Assembly (NCBI GenBank): GCA_037481935.1
Contig: JBBFKQ010000003.1
Location: forward strand, 62,001-126,000
Length of the DNA: 64,000 nt
Reading direction: 5' to 3'
Source: Aquificaceae bacterium
GTDB lineage: Bacteria; Aquificota; Aquificia; Aquificales; Aquificaceae
The translations under genes and the position numbers were made by a program. A model generated the notes under the pieces. That model saw only the letters and a program-made list of their open reading frames with translations. It did no database searches and was not told the origin of the DNA. Positions 50,584-58,760 of the stretch are shown in pieces. Each line of letters begins with the position of its first letter. The stretch's first letter is position 1.

Positions 50584-50599
50584 TGCAACATATGTTGCA
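50584..50599. promoter_or_regulatory. Perfect 16-bp palindrome between flavoprotein and Rieske genes
   Basis: TGCAACATATGTTGCA is exactly self-complementary with no spacer. It lies 64 bp upstream of a possible Rieske-gene -35. This is the form of an operator for a dimeric helix-turn-helix regulator; the regulator is unknown. Confidence 0.5.
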
Positions 50600-50662
50600 C
50601 CGGAAAACAATTATGGGTTATTGAAAATAAGGATATTTCATGCTTTTTCTATGGCACTCAGC

Positions 50663-50692
50663 TTGCATACACTTTAGGAGGACACTTAAAAT
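50663..50692 (+). promoter_or_regulatory. Possible promoter of the Rieske/second flavoprotein genes
   Basis: TTGCAT (50663-50668), 18 bp, TAAAAT (50687-50692), 19 nt before the ATG at 50712. Both hexamers are imperfect. Confidence 0.35.
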
Positions 50693-50711
50693 AAAATATG
50701 AGGTGTAATAC

Positions 50712-51431
50712 ATGGACAGAAGGGATTTCATAAAAACCTGCAGCACTGTAGCGGTGGCCTCAATGTTAGATGCCAGCTTTTTCTCTCAGGTGCTTGCACA
50801 GCAAAAGGATGGTATGTTTCAGGCTTACAAAAAGGCGTTGCTTGTAAAGCAGGATGGCTCCCCTCTCAAGGAGGAGGATATAAGGCCTCATGTAAACTAC
50901 ATCTTTTTCTACCCTCATACTGCCACACCCTGCTATTTAATTAACCTCGGTGAAACGGTCCCACCTGCGGAGATAAGGCTCAAAGACGGTAAAAGCTACA
51001 GGTGGGGTGGTGGGATTGGTTCCAGAAAGAGCATAGTAGCATACTCCGCCATTTGCGCCCATCAGTGGAGCTATCCAACTCCCCAGTATTCCTTCATAAA
51101 CTACTATCCACCCGATGCTCCTTCAGAAACCACAAAGAAAGCGGGTATAATCCAGTGCTGTGCCCATCTTGCCCTATACGACCCCAGAAATGGGGGTAGT
51201 GTTATAGATGGTCCGGCAGACTTCCCTCTCGCCTCAATAGTGCTTCAGGAAGAGGAAGGTAAGATTTACGCAGTGGGCGTTCTGGGCAAAGACCAGTTTC
51301 AGCAGTTTTTTGACAACTACAGGACAGAGTTAAGACAGCAGTATGGCTCCACCGTAAAGGCAAGAGAGCTTGTAGATAATTGCACTGTTATGGAGGTGGA
51401 TAAATATGTTCAGGCAGTTGTCAAGTGTTAA
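50712..51431 (+). CDS. Tat-exported Rieske [2Fe-2S] protein
   Basis: A 239-residue protein with a twin-arginine signal (DRRDFIKTCSTVAVASM). The Rieske ligands are Cys115-x-His117 (ICAHQW) and Cys149-x-x-His152 (CCAHLAL), followed by a GPADFPLASI segment like the GPAP(R)PL Pro loop of Rieske proteins. A further cysteine stands at 150. The signal may remain as a membrane anchor, as in bc1 Rieske proteins. It lies between two FccB-like flavoproteins and not with cytochrome b/c1 genes, so a dedicated electron relay from the flavoproteins is inferred. The end overlaps the second flavoprotein by 26 bp, implying translational coupling. Confidence 0.82.
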   Translation: MDRRDFIKTCSTVAVASMLDASFFSQVLAQQKDGMFQAYKKALLVKQDGSPLKEEDIRPHVNYIFFYPHTATPCYLINLGETVPPAEIRLKDGKSYRWGGGIGSRKSIVAYSAICAHQWSYPTPQYSFINYYPPDAPSETTKKAGIIQCCAHLALYDPRNGGSVIDGPADFPLASIVLQEEEGKIYAVGVLGKDQFQQFFDNYRTELRQQYGSTVKARELVDNCTVMEVDKYVQAVVKC

Positions 51432-52662
51432 CAGAAGAGAGTTGCTGAGTGGGGTTGTAGCCCTTGGCCTGACTGCACCCATGATGGTATACGCAAAAAC
51501 CCCAAGGAGGCAGAAGGCTCAGGTAGTCATAGTGGGTGGTGGTTATGGGGGTGTGACGACCGCCAAGTATCTGAAGAAGGAAAATCCAAGGCTTGATGTA
51601 ATACTGATTGAGGAAAGGCCCTTTTTCATGTCCTGTCCCATGTCAAACCACTTTTTGGCCGGTCTCATGGAGCTTACACCCCTTTGCTTTTCTTACAATG
51701 TGCTGGAAGTGAAGCATGGAGTTAAAGTTTTGAACGACAAAGTCCTTGGAATTGAGCTTGACAGAAAAGCTGTAAGAACATCATCAGGATACATAGCCTA
51801 CGACTATCTGGTGCTTTCTCCTGGCATAGATTACGACATAGAAGATGCGCCCTTTTACAGAGAATCCCTTGTTTACAACCCTCCAGCCTTCAAACCAGGC
51901 TCAGAGCACATATACCTCAAAAGGCTAATAGAGGATTTTGAGGGCGGTGATATTGTGATAACCGTCCCACCACCTCCCTTTAGATGTCCTCCTGCACCCT
52001 ATGAGCGTGCCGCCCTTATAGCCAGCATGATAAAAAGAAACAAGCTCAAAGCCCACATGTATTTTATTGATGCCAACGAAAGACCTATAATAAACTCCGA
52101 AGGCTTCCTATCCGCCTATTACGACCTCTACAAGGATATAGCTACCTACATAACCTCTGCACAGGTAAGGGAAGTAGATGTCCAGAAGAGGGTGGTAAAG
52201 ACTTCCCACGGAGACTTCAAGTATGACCTTGCCAGCATAATCCCGCCAATGAAAGCAAACAGGCTTCTTGAAGAGGCTGGGCTTTTGAAAAGGGGTCAGA
52301 AATGGGTGGAGGTCAATCCGCTCACCTTTGAATCCTCCGTGAAGAATGTCTTTGTCATAGGAGATGCCTGTCAGAGCTACCTTCCAAAGAGCGGTTATGC
52401 GGCACACTCTGAAGGTAAAATGGTGGCAAAGCTCATAAACGCAAGGATTCAGGGTAAAGAAGTCAAAGAAGAATATCTGCAGATGATATGCTACGCAATG
52501 GTGAGCGACAGGGAAGCCATAATGACGGAAACTGCCTTCAGATACGACGCGGTATCAAAGAGGTTTGTCCCCACTCACAGAGAGGACAATCAGAGAAAGG
52601 AAAGCACTGCAAAAAGGTATGAAGAATGGGCAAGAGGCCTATGGAGAGACCTCTTTGGCTAA
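51406..52662 (+). CDS. Second FccB/SoxF-like flavoprotein, Tat-exported
   Basis: A 418-residue paralogue of the flavoprotein at 49232. It has a twin-arginine signal (VNRRELLSGVVALGL), FAD motif VVIVGGGYGGV, Cys77 (SCPMSN, likely covalent FAD), Cys194 (RCPPAPYERAAL) and Cys362 (MICYAM), the redox pair. Differences from the first copy lie mainly in the substrate-side segments. It starts inside the Rieske gene and is therefore likely to be made with it. Sulfide or a related reduced sulfur compound is the expected substrate. It converges on rpmI with a 4-bp stop overlap. Confidence 0.85.
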   Translation: MFRQLSSVNRRELLSGVVALGLTAPMMVYAKTPRRQKAQVVIVGGGYGGVTTAKYLKKENPRLDVILIEERPFFMSCPMSNHFLAGLMELTPLCFSYNVLEVKHGVKVLNDKVLGIELDRKAVRTSSGYIAYDYLVLSPGIDYDIEDAPFYRESLVYNPPAFKPGSEHIYLKRLIEDFEGGDIVITVPPPPFRCPPAPYERAALIASMIKRNKLKAHMYFIDANERPIINSEGFLSAYYDLYKDIATYITSAQVREVDVQKRVVKTSHGDFKYDLASIIPPMKANRLLEEAGLLKRGQKWVEVNPLTFESSVKNVFVIGDACQSYLPKSGYAAHSEGKMVAKLINARIQGKEVKEEYLQMICYAMVSDREAIMTETAFRYDAVSKRFVPTHREDNQRKESTAKRYEEWARGLWRDLFG

Positions 52663-52862
52663 AACTCCTTTAGCATACCCCTGACCTTGTCCTCCCAGCT
52701 GGGGTGGACAAGGGCTGCCTTTCTTAGCCTTCTCTTCCTGTCCTTTGCCTTGTGGGTGTTGTAGTGTGAACCGCCAGCCTTCTGTCTTTTTATCTTTCCT
52801 GTTGCGGTAACCTTAAACCTTTTCTTTGCCGACCTGTTGCTTTTCATCTTCACCTTTGCCAT
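52659..52862 (-). CDS. rpmI: 50S ribosomal protein L35
   Basis: A 67-residue basic protein. KVKMKSNRSAKKRFKVTATGKIKRQKAGGSHY and the C-terminal KDRKRRLRK are L35 hallmarks. It is usually between infC and rplT; here it follows tlpA and argJ and neither partner is nearby on this side. It starts 33 bp after the thioredoxin-like gene. Stops of rpmI and the convergent flavoprotein overlap. Confidence 0.95.
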   Translation of the reverse strand: MAKVKMKSNRSAKKRFKVTATGKIKRQKAGGSHYNTHKAKDRKRRLRKAALVHPSWEDKVRGMLKEF

Positions 52863-52895
52863 ATGCAGACCTCCAGACAGAGCATTATACCACAG

Positions 52896-53414
52896 TTAAC
52901 ATCCAAGAAGCTCTTTCAGGTCCTTTTCCAGCTCCCTGTAGACACCAAGCCTTATACGATAGATTTTACCGTTCCTGTCAAGCAGGTAGGAGGTAGGAAA
53001 TCCCATAAGCTTTAACTCCTTTTCAAGCTCTTCCGATGGCCTTACTATGGTGAAAGAGTATCTGTTCTCCCTCAAAAACTTTTCCAGAGCTCCTTCTGAG
53101 CTGTCCATGTTTACCGCAAGCACCTCAAAGCCTCTATCCCTGCACCTCCTGTATTCCCTCTCAAAGATTGGCATCTCTTCCTTACAGGGTGGGCACCAGG
53201 TAGCCCAGAAGTTAAGAAGAACTGCCTTTCCACGAAGCTGGGAGAGTTTTAGTTCTTTGCCATCAGTTGTTTTAAAGGTAAAGTCTGGCAGAGACTGTTC
53301 CACAGGCGGTCTGTAAGAATTCTGAAGAAGCTCTTCCTCTCTATGCTTGAGTCCGAAGAAAAGAACCATAAAAAAGAGTATGCCCGCAAGTATGTAGGGA
53401 ACATACTTCGTCAT
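52896..53414 (-). CDS. TlpA/ResA-like membrane-anchored thioredoxin
   Basis: A 172-residue protein with an N-terminal TM/signal anchor (YILAGILFFMVLFF) and a thioredoxin fold with the FWATWCPPCKEEMP active site and a cis-proline (GFPTSYLLD). Proteins of this type reduce disulfides in the periplasm, often for cytochrome c maturation. The CcsA-like protein at 22403 is a plausible pathway partner. It lies between argJ and rpmI on one strand. Confidence 0.88.
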   Translation of the reverse strand: MTKYVPYILAGILFFMVLFFGLKHREEELLQNSYRPPVEQSLPDFTFKTTDGKELKLSQLRGKAVLLNFWATWCPPCKEEMPIFEREYRRCRDRGFEVLAVNMDSSEGALEKFLRENRYSFTIVRPSEELEKELKLMGFPTSYLLDRNGKIYRIRLGVYRELEKDLKELLGC

Positions 53415-53445
53415 GTCTATTAATTTACCATGGTGCTTTTACTTT

Positions 53446-54576
53446 TCAAGTGGTGTATTCGGCGTTTATCTTTATGTAATCGTATGTTAGGTCTGAGCTG
53501 TAGTAGGTCCAGCTTTCCTTTCCTTCCATCAGGTCAAGGGTTATCTCCACCTCCTGAGATTCTTCAAGATACCTTTTTGCCCCTTCCAGAGCTCTGGGAT
53601 GGACTTTTCCATCGTAGAGGAGATGGGTTCCCATGTAAACTTTTAGTCTAAACTGGTCTATTGGAAAGGGCGTGGAGCCTGCAGCAGCCACTATTCTTCC
53701 CCAGTTGGGGTCTCTTCCAAATATGGCTGTCTTGACAAGGTTTGATGTGGCAATGGCCTGGGCTATTAGCCTTGCCTTGAGCTGTATGGAGGTGTTCTTC
53801 ACATGGACCTTTATAACCCTCGTGGCACCCTCCCCATCCTGCACTATCTTTCTGGCAAGGCTGAGAGAAACCTCCTCTATGGCATCGCTGACTGCCTGCA
53901 GGTCTTCCTTCAAAAGCCCAAGGCTAATTAAACCAAAGCTGTCGTTGGTGCTCATGCATCCATCCACGCTAATAGAGTTAAAGGTTCTCTCGTTTATGTC
54001 TCTGTGTAACCTCTCAATAACATTTTCATCTAGGTCTGCGTTGGTAAACACATAGGCAAGCATTGTCCCCATGCTGGGGTGTATCATGCCAGCACCCTTT
54101 GCAAAGCCAAAGGCTTCCAGCTTGCCCTTTTTTACAAAGTCATACTTGGGAAAGCTGTCTGTTGTGGATATAACCTCGCTTGCTCTTTTGAGGTCAAGAG
54201 GCTCAAGAAGCGAACAGGCTGAATCTATTGCATTAAGAACGTCTCCTATTGGCATTGGCTTGCCTATTACGCCTGTGGAAAAGACCAGAACCTCTTCCTC
54301 CTGAATTTCAAGCCTTTCCGCAACTCTTTTTGCCATAAGCTCTGCATGGAGAAGACCATCTTTCCCAACCCCGCAGTTGGCGTTTCCGCTGTTTATCACC
54401 ATTGCCCTGACTTTTCCGTTAAAGACCTTCTGAGAATACAGGACACTCGCAGATTTGAAGTGATTCCTTGTAAAGAGAAAGGAAGCCCTGCAAGTCTGCG
54501 GAAGGAGAACAACAAGAAGGTCTGGCTTTCCTCCAGATTTTAAACCTGCCCTTCCAACTCCCATAAGAATATCCAT
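53446..54576 (-). CDS. argJ: Glutamate N-acetyltransferase / amino-acid acetyltransferase
   Basis: A 376-residue ArgJ. NSGNANCGVG, FSTGVIGKPMP and the autoprocessing site KGAGMIHPSMGTMLAYVFTNA are present, with Thr of GTMLA as the nucleophile that starts the beta subunit after self-cleavage; DSFGLISLG and GRDPNWGRI(V) follow. It transfers acetyl from N-acetylornithine to glutamate in the cyclic arginine pathway. It starts 9 bp after the M48 lipoprotein gene. Confidence 0.95.
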   Translation of the reverse strand: MDILMGVGRAGLKSGGKPDLLVVLLPQTCRASFLFTRNHFKSASVLYSQKVFNGKVRAMVINSGNANCGVGKDGLLHAELMAKRVAERLEIQEEEVLVFSTGVIGKPMPIGDVLNAIDSACSLLEPLDLKRASEVISTTDSFPKYDFVKKGKLEAFGFAKGAGMIHPSMGTMLAYVFTNADLDENVIERLHRDINERTFNSISVDGCMSTNDSFGLISLGLLKEDLQAVSDAIEEVSLSLARKIVQDGEGATRVIKVHVKNTSIQLKARLIAQAIATSNLVKTAIFGRDPNWGRIVAAAGSTPFPIDQFRLKVYMGTHLLYDGKVHPRALEGAKRYLEESQEVEITLDLMEGKESWTYYSSDLTYDYIKINAEYTT

Positions 54577-54585
54577 GTAAAAATT

Positions 54586-55848
54586 CTACCACATACTTCC
54601 CAGCCTTCTGAGCCTTTCCCTTGCATCCTCTGCCCATGGTGCCCTTCCCTGAGAGAGTTCAAGGGCAGCTCTGTAGTGTTCCACAGCCCTGGAATACTGC
54701 CCCAGCGCCTCATAATCTCTCCCCAGATAATAATGAGTGCTTGCATGGTCGGGTATGAGCTGTCTTGCTCTCTCAAGGTGCCTGATAGATTCCTGATATT
54801 CTCTTCGCAGGAACTTCACATAACCGTGAACAAAGTTGGTCAGGAACACATGGGGCATTGCCTGAAGAGCCCTTTTTGAGTTTCTGTCCGCCTCCTCAAG
54901 CTTTCCTTCTCCCGCAAGAAGATATGCCATATAAGCCCTTGCCACATAGTTTTCCGGGTATAATTCAAGTGCTCTCTGAAAGTGCTCAAGAGCAAGCCTG
55001 TGATTGTTGCTAGCAAAAGCTTTCTTGCCCTTATCAAACTCTTCAAAGGAATGCTGGGTTTTCTTTAATCTTTCCTTTAACCTCTGAAAATCCTCCGTAT
55101 CGGTTATGAATGCACCGCTGGGTCTTAACTTCTCTATTTCTCTGTTTGCCTCCTTTATTCTTGTCTCTGGAAGGGGATGAGTAGACAACCACTCAGGTGG
55201 TCTTCCCCCTCTTTCCATAGATTTAAACATTTCAAAAACCCTGACTATTGCCATTGGGTCGTATCCCGCCCTGTAGGTGTAGAGTATGCCATACTGGTCT
55301 GCCTCCCTCTCCTGGTCTCTGCTAAACTTTAGACTGAGAAGTCCAGCGCCAACCTGACCGAATTGAAGCAACGCCTGCCCATAGGGCTTGTCCCCTACGA
55401 GAAGCGCCCCTATGTTAAGGAGAAGACTCAGCCCAAACTGCTTTTCAAGAAATCTTGCATGATGTCTTGCGTTGATGTGTCCCAGTTCATGCCCCAGGAC
55501 GCTTGCAAGCTCGCTCTCAGAAGAGAGCTTCATAAGAAGCCCCCTTGTTATTACCACAGGTCCTCCAGGCAGGGCAAAGGCGTTTATCTTTGAGGAATTC
55601 ACCACATAAAACTCATAGGGCAGTCTTCTTTCTGTATGTCTTGCAAGGCTGAGCCCCACATTTCTCACATATTCCTGCACCTCCCTGTCCGGATAAAGAC
55701 CGTCAAACTCCTCTATGGCATATGGAATGTAAGCCTTTCCTATTTCTATCTCCCTGCTTTCTGGAAGAAGGTTAAGCAGTGGTCTTCTGGCACTGACTTC
55801 CGCACAGCTAACAAGGACTGAAAGGAGCAAAAGAAAAAGAAGCCTCAT
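54586..55848 (-). CDS. M48-family metalloprotease with TPR repeats (BepA-like), predicted lipoprotein
   Basis: A 420-residue protein. The signal ends in a lipobox (SVLVSCAEVS, Cys14). The zinc motif is HELGH in SVLGHELGHINARHH, with the third ligand likely in the READQYG segment. Three or so TPR units follow (HRLALEHFQRALELYPENY, LERARQLIPDHAS, YSRAVEHYRAALELS). BepA-like proteases control outer-membrane protein assembly in the periplasm. The start at 55848 overlaps the hemW stop (ATGA); a longer start would lie inside hemW. Confidence 0.9.
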   Translation of the reverse strand: MRLLFLLLLSVLVSCAEVSARRPLLNLLPESREIEIGKAYIPYAIEEFDGLYPDREVQEYVRNVGLSLARHTERRLPYEFYVVNSSKINAFALPGGPVVITRGLLMKLSSESELASVLGHELGHINARHHARFLEKQFGLSLLLNIGALLVGDKPYGQALLQFGQVGAGLLSLKFSRDQEREADQYGILYTYRAGYDPMAIVRVFEMFKSMERGGRPPEWLSTHPLPETRIKEANREIEKLRPSGAFITDTEDFQRLKERLKKTQHSFEEFDKGKKAFASNNHRLALEHFQRALELYPENYVARAYMAYLLAGEGKLEEADRNSKRALQAMPHVFLTNFVHGYVKFLRREYQESIRHLERARQLIPDHASTHYYLGRDYEALGQYSRAVEHYRAALELSQGRAPWAEDARERLRRLGSMW

Positions 55849-56948
55849 GCTTTTAATAATATAGCCTGCCTGAGCCTCCACAGAACTTCGTTTATGAGAA
55901 GGAAGCCCCTCCTTTTTAGCCTCAGCCTGTCTTCGTTAACCTCAAAAAACTCCTCAAGCTCCCGCGGTATACTTGATAGAAGGCTTTTTTCCACACCTTT
56001 TGAGGTTCTCAGGGCAACAAACAGATAATCATAGAGAAGCTCATCACCTTCAAGTTTTTCTTCATATTCCACGGGCTTTTCTCCATTGCTGACCCTTTCG
56101 GCGTATAGCCTGAGGTTCTTCGTGTTTCCAAACCTAACCCTGTCAACAAAGCTCCAGGCGGACACACCAAGTCCGAGAAACTCCTCATAGCTCCAGTAAA
56201 GCATGTTGTGCCTGCACTGGTAGCCAGGCAGGGAGAAGTTGGAAACCTCATACTGCAAAAAGCCAAAGCCTTCAAGGCTTTCACATATGAGTTCATACAT
56301 ATCACCTATAGTATCTTCTTCTGGAAGCTCCAGAAGACCCTTTTCATACAGCCTTCCGAGCTGTGTGTCCTCGTAAGGTGTAAGAAGGTAGAAGGAAACA
56401 TGGCTGATTGGCAGGCTTCTGAGGATTTTCAGTTCCTTTTCAAGGTCTTTGAGGCTCTGTCCGTGATAGCCGTATATGAGGTCTATGTTTATGTTTTCAA
56501 AGCCTGCCACTCTGGCAAATTCAACGGCCCTGAGTGATGTCTCAACAGAATGGAGCCGGCCAAGAGCCCTAAGCCCTTCCTCTCTCAGGCTCTGCACACC
56601 GATGCTGACCCTGTTAAAGCCTGCGTCTTTGAGCCTTCTGTAGTCCTCAAGGATGTAGTTTTCTGGGTTGCATTCAATAGAGACCTCTTCAAGGTTAGAG
56701 GAATCTACATACTTGAAGAGCCTTTCAAAAAAGGACTCGTAAAGTTCGGGCTTTATAAGAGAGGGCGTTCCACCTCCAAAGTAAAGGGTCTGGGGTTTTA
56801 TGTGCAGATTTCTGTATAGCTCAAGTTCCTTAAGGAGCATGTTCATGTATTCTGAAGGGTCAAGGACCGGGTCTACCACAGATACAAAATCACAATAGGG
56901 ACACTTGTAAGAGCAGAAGGGGATGTGGAAGTATAAACCCTTAACCAT
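55845..56948 (-). CDS. hemW: Radical SAM haem-handling protein HemW (HemN-like)
   Basis: A 367-residue radical SAM protein. The cluster motif is CSYKCPYCDF (CxxxCxxC), followed by YFGGGTPSL and SIGVQSLREEGLRALGR and a HemN-type C-terminal domain (LGVSAWSFVD, LFVALRTSKGV). It lacks the extra N-terminal extension of true HemN, so it is better named HemW, a haem chaperone. It starts 8 bp inside rodA. Haem transfer would suit the cytochrome-rich metabolism of this organism. Confidence 0.88.
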   Translation of the reverse strand: MVKGLYFHIPFCSYKCPYCDFVSVVDPVLDPSEYMNMLLKELELYRNLHIKPQTLYFGGGTPSLIKPELYESFFERLFKYVDSSNLEEVSIECNPENYILEDYRRLKDAGFNRVSIGVQSLREEGLRALGRLHSVETSLRAVEFARVAGFENINIDLIYGYHGQSLKDLEKELKILRSLPISHVSFYLLTPYEDTQLGRLYEKGLLELPEEDTIGDMYELICESLEGFGFLQYEVSNFSLPGYQCRHNMLYWSYEEFLGLGVSAWSFVDRVRFGNTKNLRLYAERVSNGEKPVEYEEKLEGDELLYDYLFVALRTSKGVEKSLLSSIPRELEEFFEVNEDRLRLKRRGFLLINEVLWRLRQAILLKA

Positions 56949-58050
56949 TCTCAAACCTTATAGGTCTGTTCATGTGCTCTCTGATTATGGAAAGAGCACA
57001 ACCAAAAAGAAGAGAAAAGGTGAGTATACTGCTACCACCATAGCTGACAAAGGGCAGAGGTATGCCAACCACAGGCGCCCATCCCATAGTCATCAGGAGA
57101 TTCACGCCTGTCTGAAAGAGCCATAGCCCGGCAAAGGCACCGAGGTATAGCCTCTCAGCAGGATGAGGCACATCCAGAGCGTAGTGGACAATCCTATAAA
57201 AGAGAACAAACGGCGCAAGCAGGAGAATAGAACCAGCCAGAAAGCCCCACTCCTCTGCTATAACGGAGAATATAAAGTCCGTATGTTTCTCCGGAAGGAA
57301 AAGAAGATGGGACTGGGTGCCCTGCAGAAAGCCTTTCCCCAGAAAACCACCCGAGCCAATGGCTATTACCGATTGAATCAGCTGATAACCACTGCCATGG
57401 TAGTCCTCATAGGGGTCAAGGACTGCAAGTATTCGTGCTTTCTGGTAGTCCTTCAGAAAATGCCAGAGAAGGGGGGATACGAGAAAAAGAGAAATGCCAG
57501 AAAGAATGAAATATTTGAGCCTTATTCCCCCAAGGAAGAGAACAAGAAAAAGTATAAGACCGTAAGTCACGGCGGTGCCAAGGTCGGGCTGTTTTAGAGT
57601 AAGAACAGCCGGCAACAGAAAGGCTATGAGAAGTATGAAGCCTTCCCTGCTCAGGAACTTCTTCGTGTGTTCCAGAGTGTAGAGGGCAAAAAGCAGAAAG
57701 GAAAACTTCATGAACTCTGAAGGTTGAACACTTACTGGACCCAGGTCAATCCATCTCTTCGCTCCGTAAACTGTCTTTCCCACAAGGGGCACAAGCACCA
57801 GAAGAAGAAGATTGAGGAAGTATATGGCTGGTGCCATGTCAAGGATAGTTCTGAAGTTCAGTCTGGAGAGAAAAAACATTATGAACAAACCCATAACAAG
57901 GTAAAGAGACTGCTTTATAAAGAGAGGTGATGGACTACCCTTGAAGGTTGCGCTGTAAATACCCACGAGCCCAACAAGGCATATGAAAAAGAGGGATAAA
58001 ATCACGTAAGGGTCGTAATCTTTTATGATTTTTTTAAGTCTCCCCCTCAT
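56941..58050 (-). CDS. rodA: SEDS-family peptidoglycan glycosyltransferase RodA
   Basis: A 369-residue membrane protein of about ten TM segments. SEDS signatures are GAKRWIDLGPVSVQPSEFMKFSF, LKQPDLGTAV, FLPEKHTDFIFSVIAEEWGF and VGIPLPFVSYGGSS. RodA polymerises glycan strands with a class B PBP for cell elongation. The ATG at 58050 is chosen; a GTG 18 nt earlier is possible. It overlaps the zinc-ribbon gene by 17 bp and hemW by 8 bp. FtsW is the alternative, but the length and motifs favour RodA. Confidence 0.93.
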   Translation of the reverse strand: MRGRLKKIIKDYDPYVILSLFFICLVGLVGIYSATFKGSPSPLFIKQSLYLVMGLFIMFFLSRLNFRTILDMAPAIYFLNLLLLVLVPLVGKTVYGAKRWIDLGPVSVQPSEFMKFSFLLFALYTLEHTKKFLSREGFILLIAFLLPAVLTLKQPDLGTAVTYGLILFLVLFLGGIRLKYFILSGISLFLVSPLLWHFLKDYQKARILAVLDPYEDYHGSGYQLIQSVIAIGSGGFLGKGFLQGTQSHLLFLPEKHTDFIFSVIAEEWGFLAGSILLLAPFVLFYRIVHYALDVPHPAERLYLGAFAGLWLFQTGVNLLMTMGWAPVVGIPLPFVSYGGSSILTFSLLFGCALSIIREHMNRPIRFENG

Positions 58051-58717
58051 TGTAAACCAGCCTTCCACAGCTTGGACATACCACTACATCTCCTTTTATA
58101 AGCCTTGAGTAGAGAGCGGAGGGCAGCCTTGTTCCGCAATTGGTGCAGGCTCCAAAGGAATCAACGGGAAGTATTACTGGCAGACCGTGCTTCTTCTTCA
58201 ACATTTCATATTCCTGAATTATTTCTACATCTGTGCTTTCCCTTATTTCCTGAAGCCTTTTTTCAAGCTCATCAATTCTGCTGGCAAGTCTTGACTGAGA
58301 GTATCTAAGGTCGGTAAGTTCCTCTTCAAGCTCTTGCATTTCCCTGAGCAGACTTCTATCTTCCTCTCCTTCTTCAAGTTTTTTCAGCTCAATTTCAAGC
58401 TCCTTAAGACTGTTTGTCAGCTTTATGACACAATCCTCATGTCTGGCTTTTTCCCTCAGAAGTGCTTTATATTCCTCAGCTTTTCTGACAAGGCTCAGCC
58501 TTTCCTCAGCCCTTTTTGCACCATCTTTACACTCCTCAATCATTTCCCTGTGCCTCTTTATTTCCCTTTTCAACTCTTCCATTTTTCTCCTTGTGTCTTC
58601 CCTCTTTTTCCTAAGCTCCTCAATCCTTTTAGTCACCTCCTCTATCTGGGTCTGAAGCTTTTTGAGGGCCGTTCTTGTTCTTAACATTTCAAGTTCAATC
58701 TTCTGAAGCTCAAGCAT
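58034..58717 (-). CDS. Coiled-coil C4 zinc-ribbon protein (CdsZ/DUF164-like)
   Basis: About 227 residues, nearly all a long charged coiled coil (LELQKIELEMLRTRTALKKLQ through RIDELEKRLQEI), then a C-terminal C4 zinc ribbon (CTNCGTRLP and CPSCGRLVYNEG). The family is widespread and of uncertain function; a flagellar or cell envelope link has been suggested. The start at 58717 begins directly at the conserved LELQ. A longer version from 58762 would have its ATG overlapping that of divergent mtaD, which leaves little room for a promoter. It heads the rodA-hemW run. Confidence 0.8.
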   Translation of the reverse strand: MLELQKIELEMLRTRTALKKLQTQIEEVTKRIEELRKKREDTRRKMEELKREIKRHREMIEECKDGAKRAEERLSLVRKAEEYKALLREKARHEDCVIKLTNSLKELEIELKKLEEGEEDRSLLREMQELEEELTDLRYSQSRLASRIDELEKRLQEIRESTDVEIIQEYEMLKKKHGLPVILPVDSFGACTNCGTRLPSALYSRLIKGDVVVCPSCGRLVYNEGET

Positions 58718-58747
58718 TCTTTGAAGCCTGTCAGGTTTCACAGAGAA

Positions 58748-58753
58748 TATAAT
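58748..58753 (+). promoter_or_regulatory. -10 box of mtaD, leaderless configuration
   Basis: TATAAT ends 7 nt before the mtaD ATG at 58761. No -35 at ideal distance; TTGAAG lies 21 bp upstream. No Shine-Dalgarno sequence. Confidence 0.45.
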
Positions 58754-58760
58754 ATAAGCC

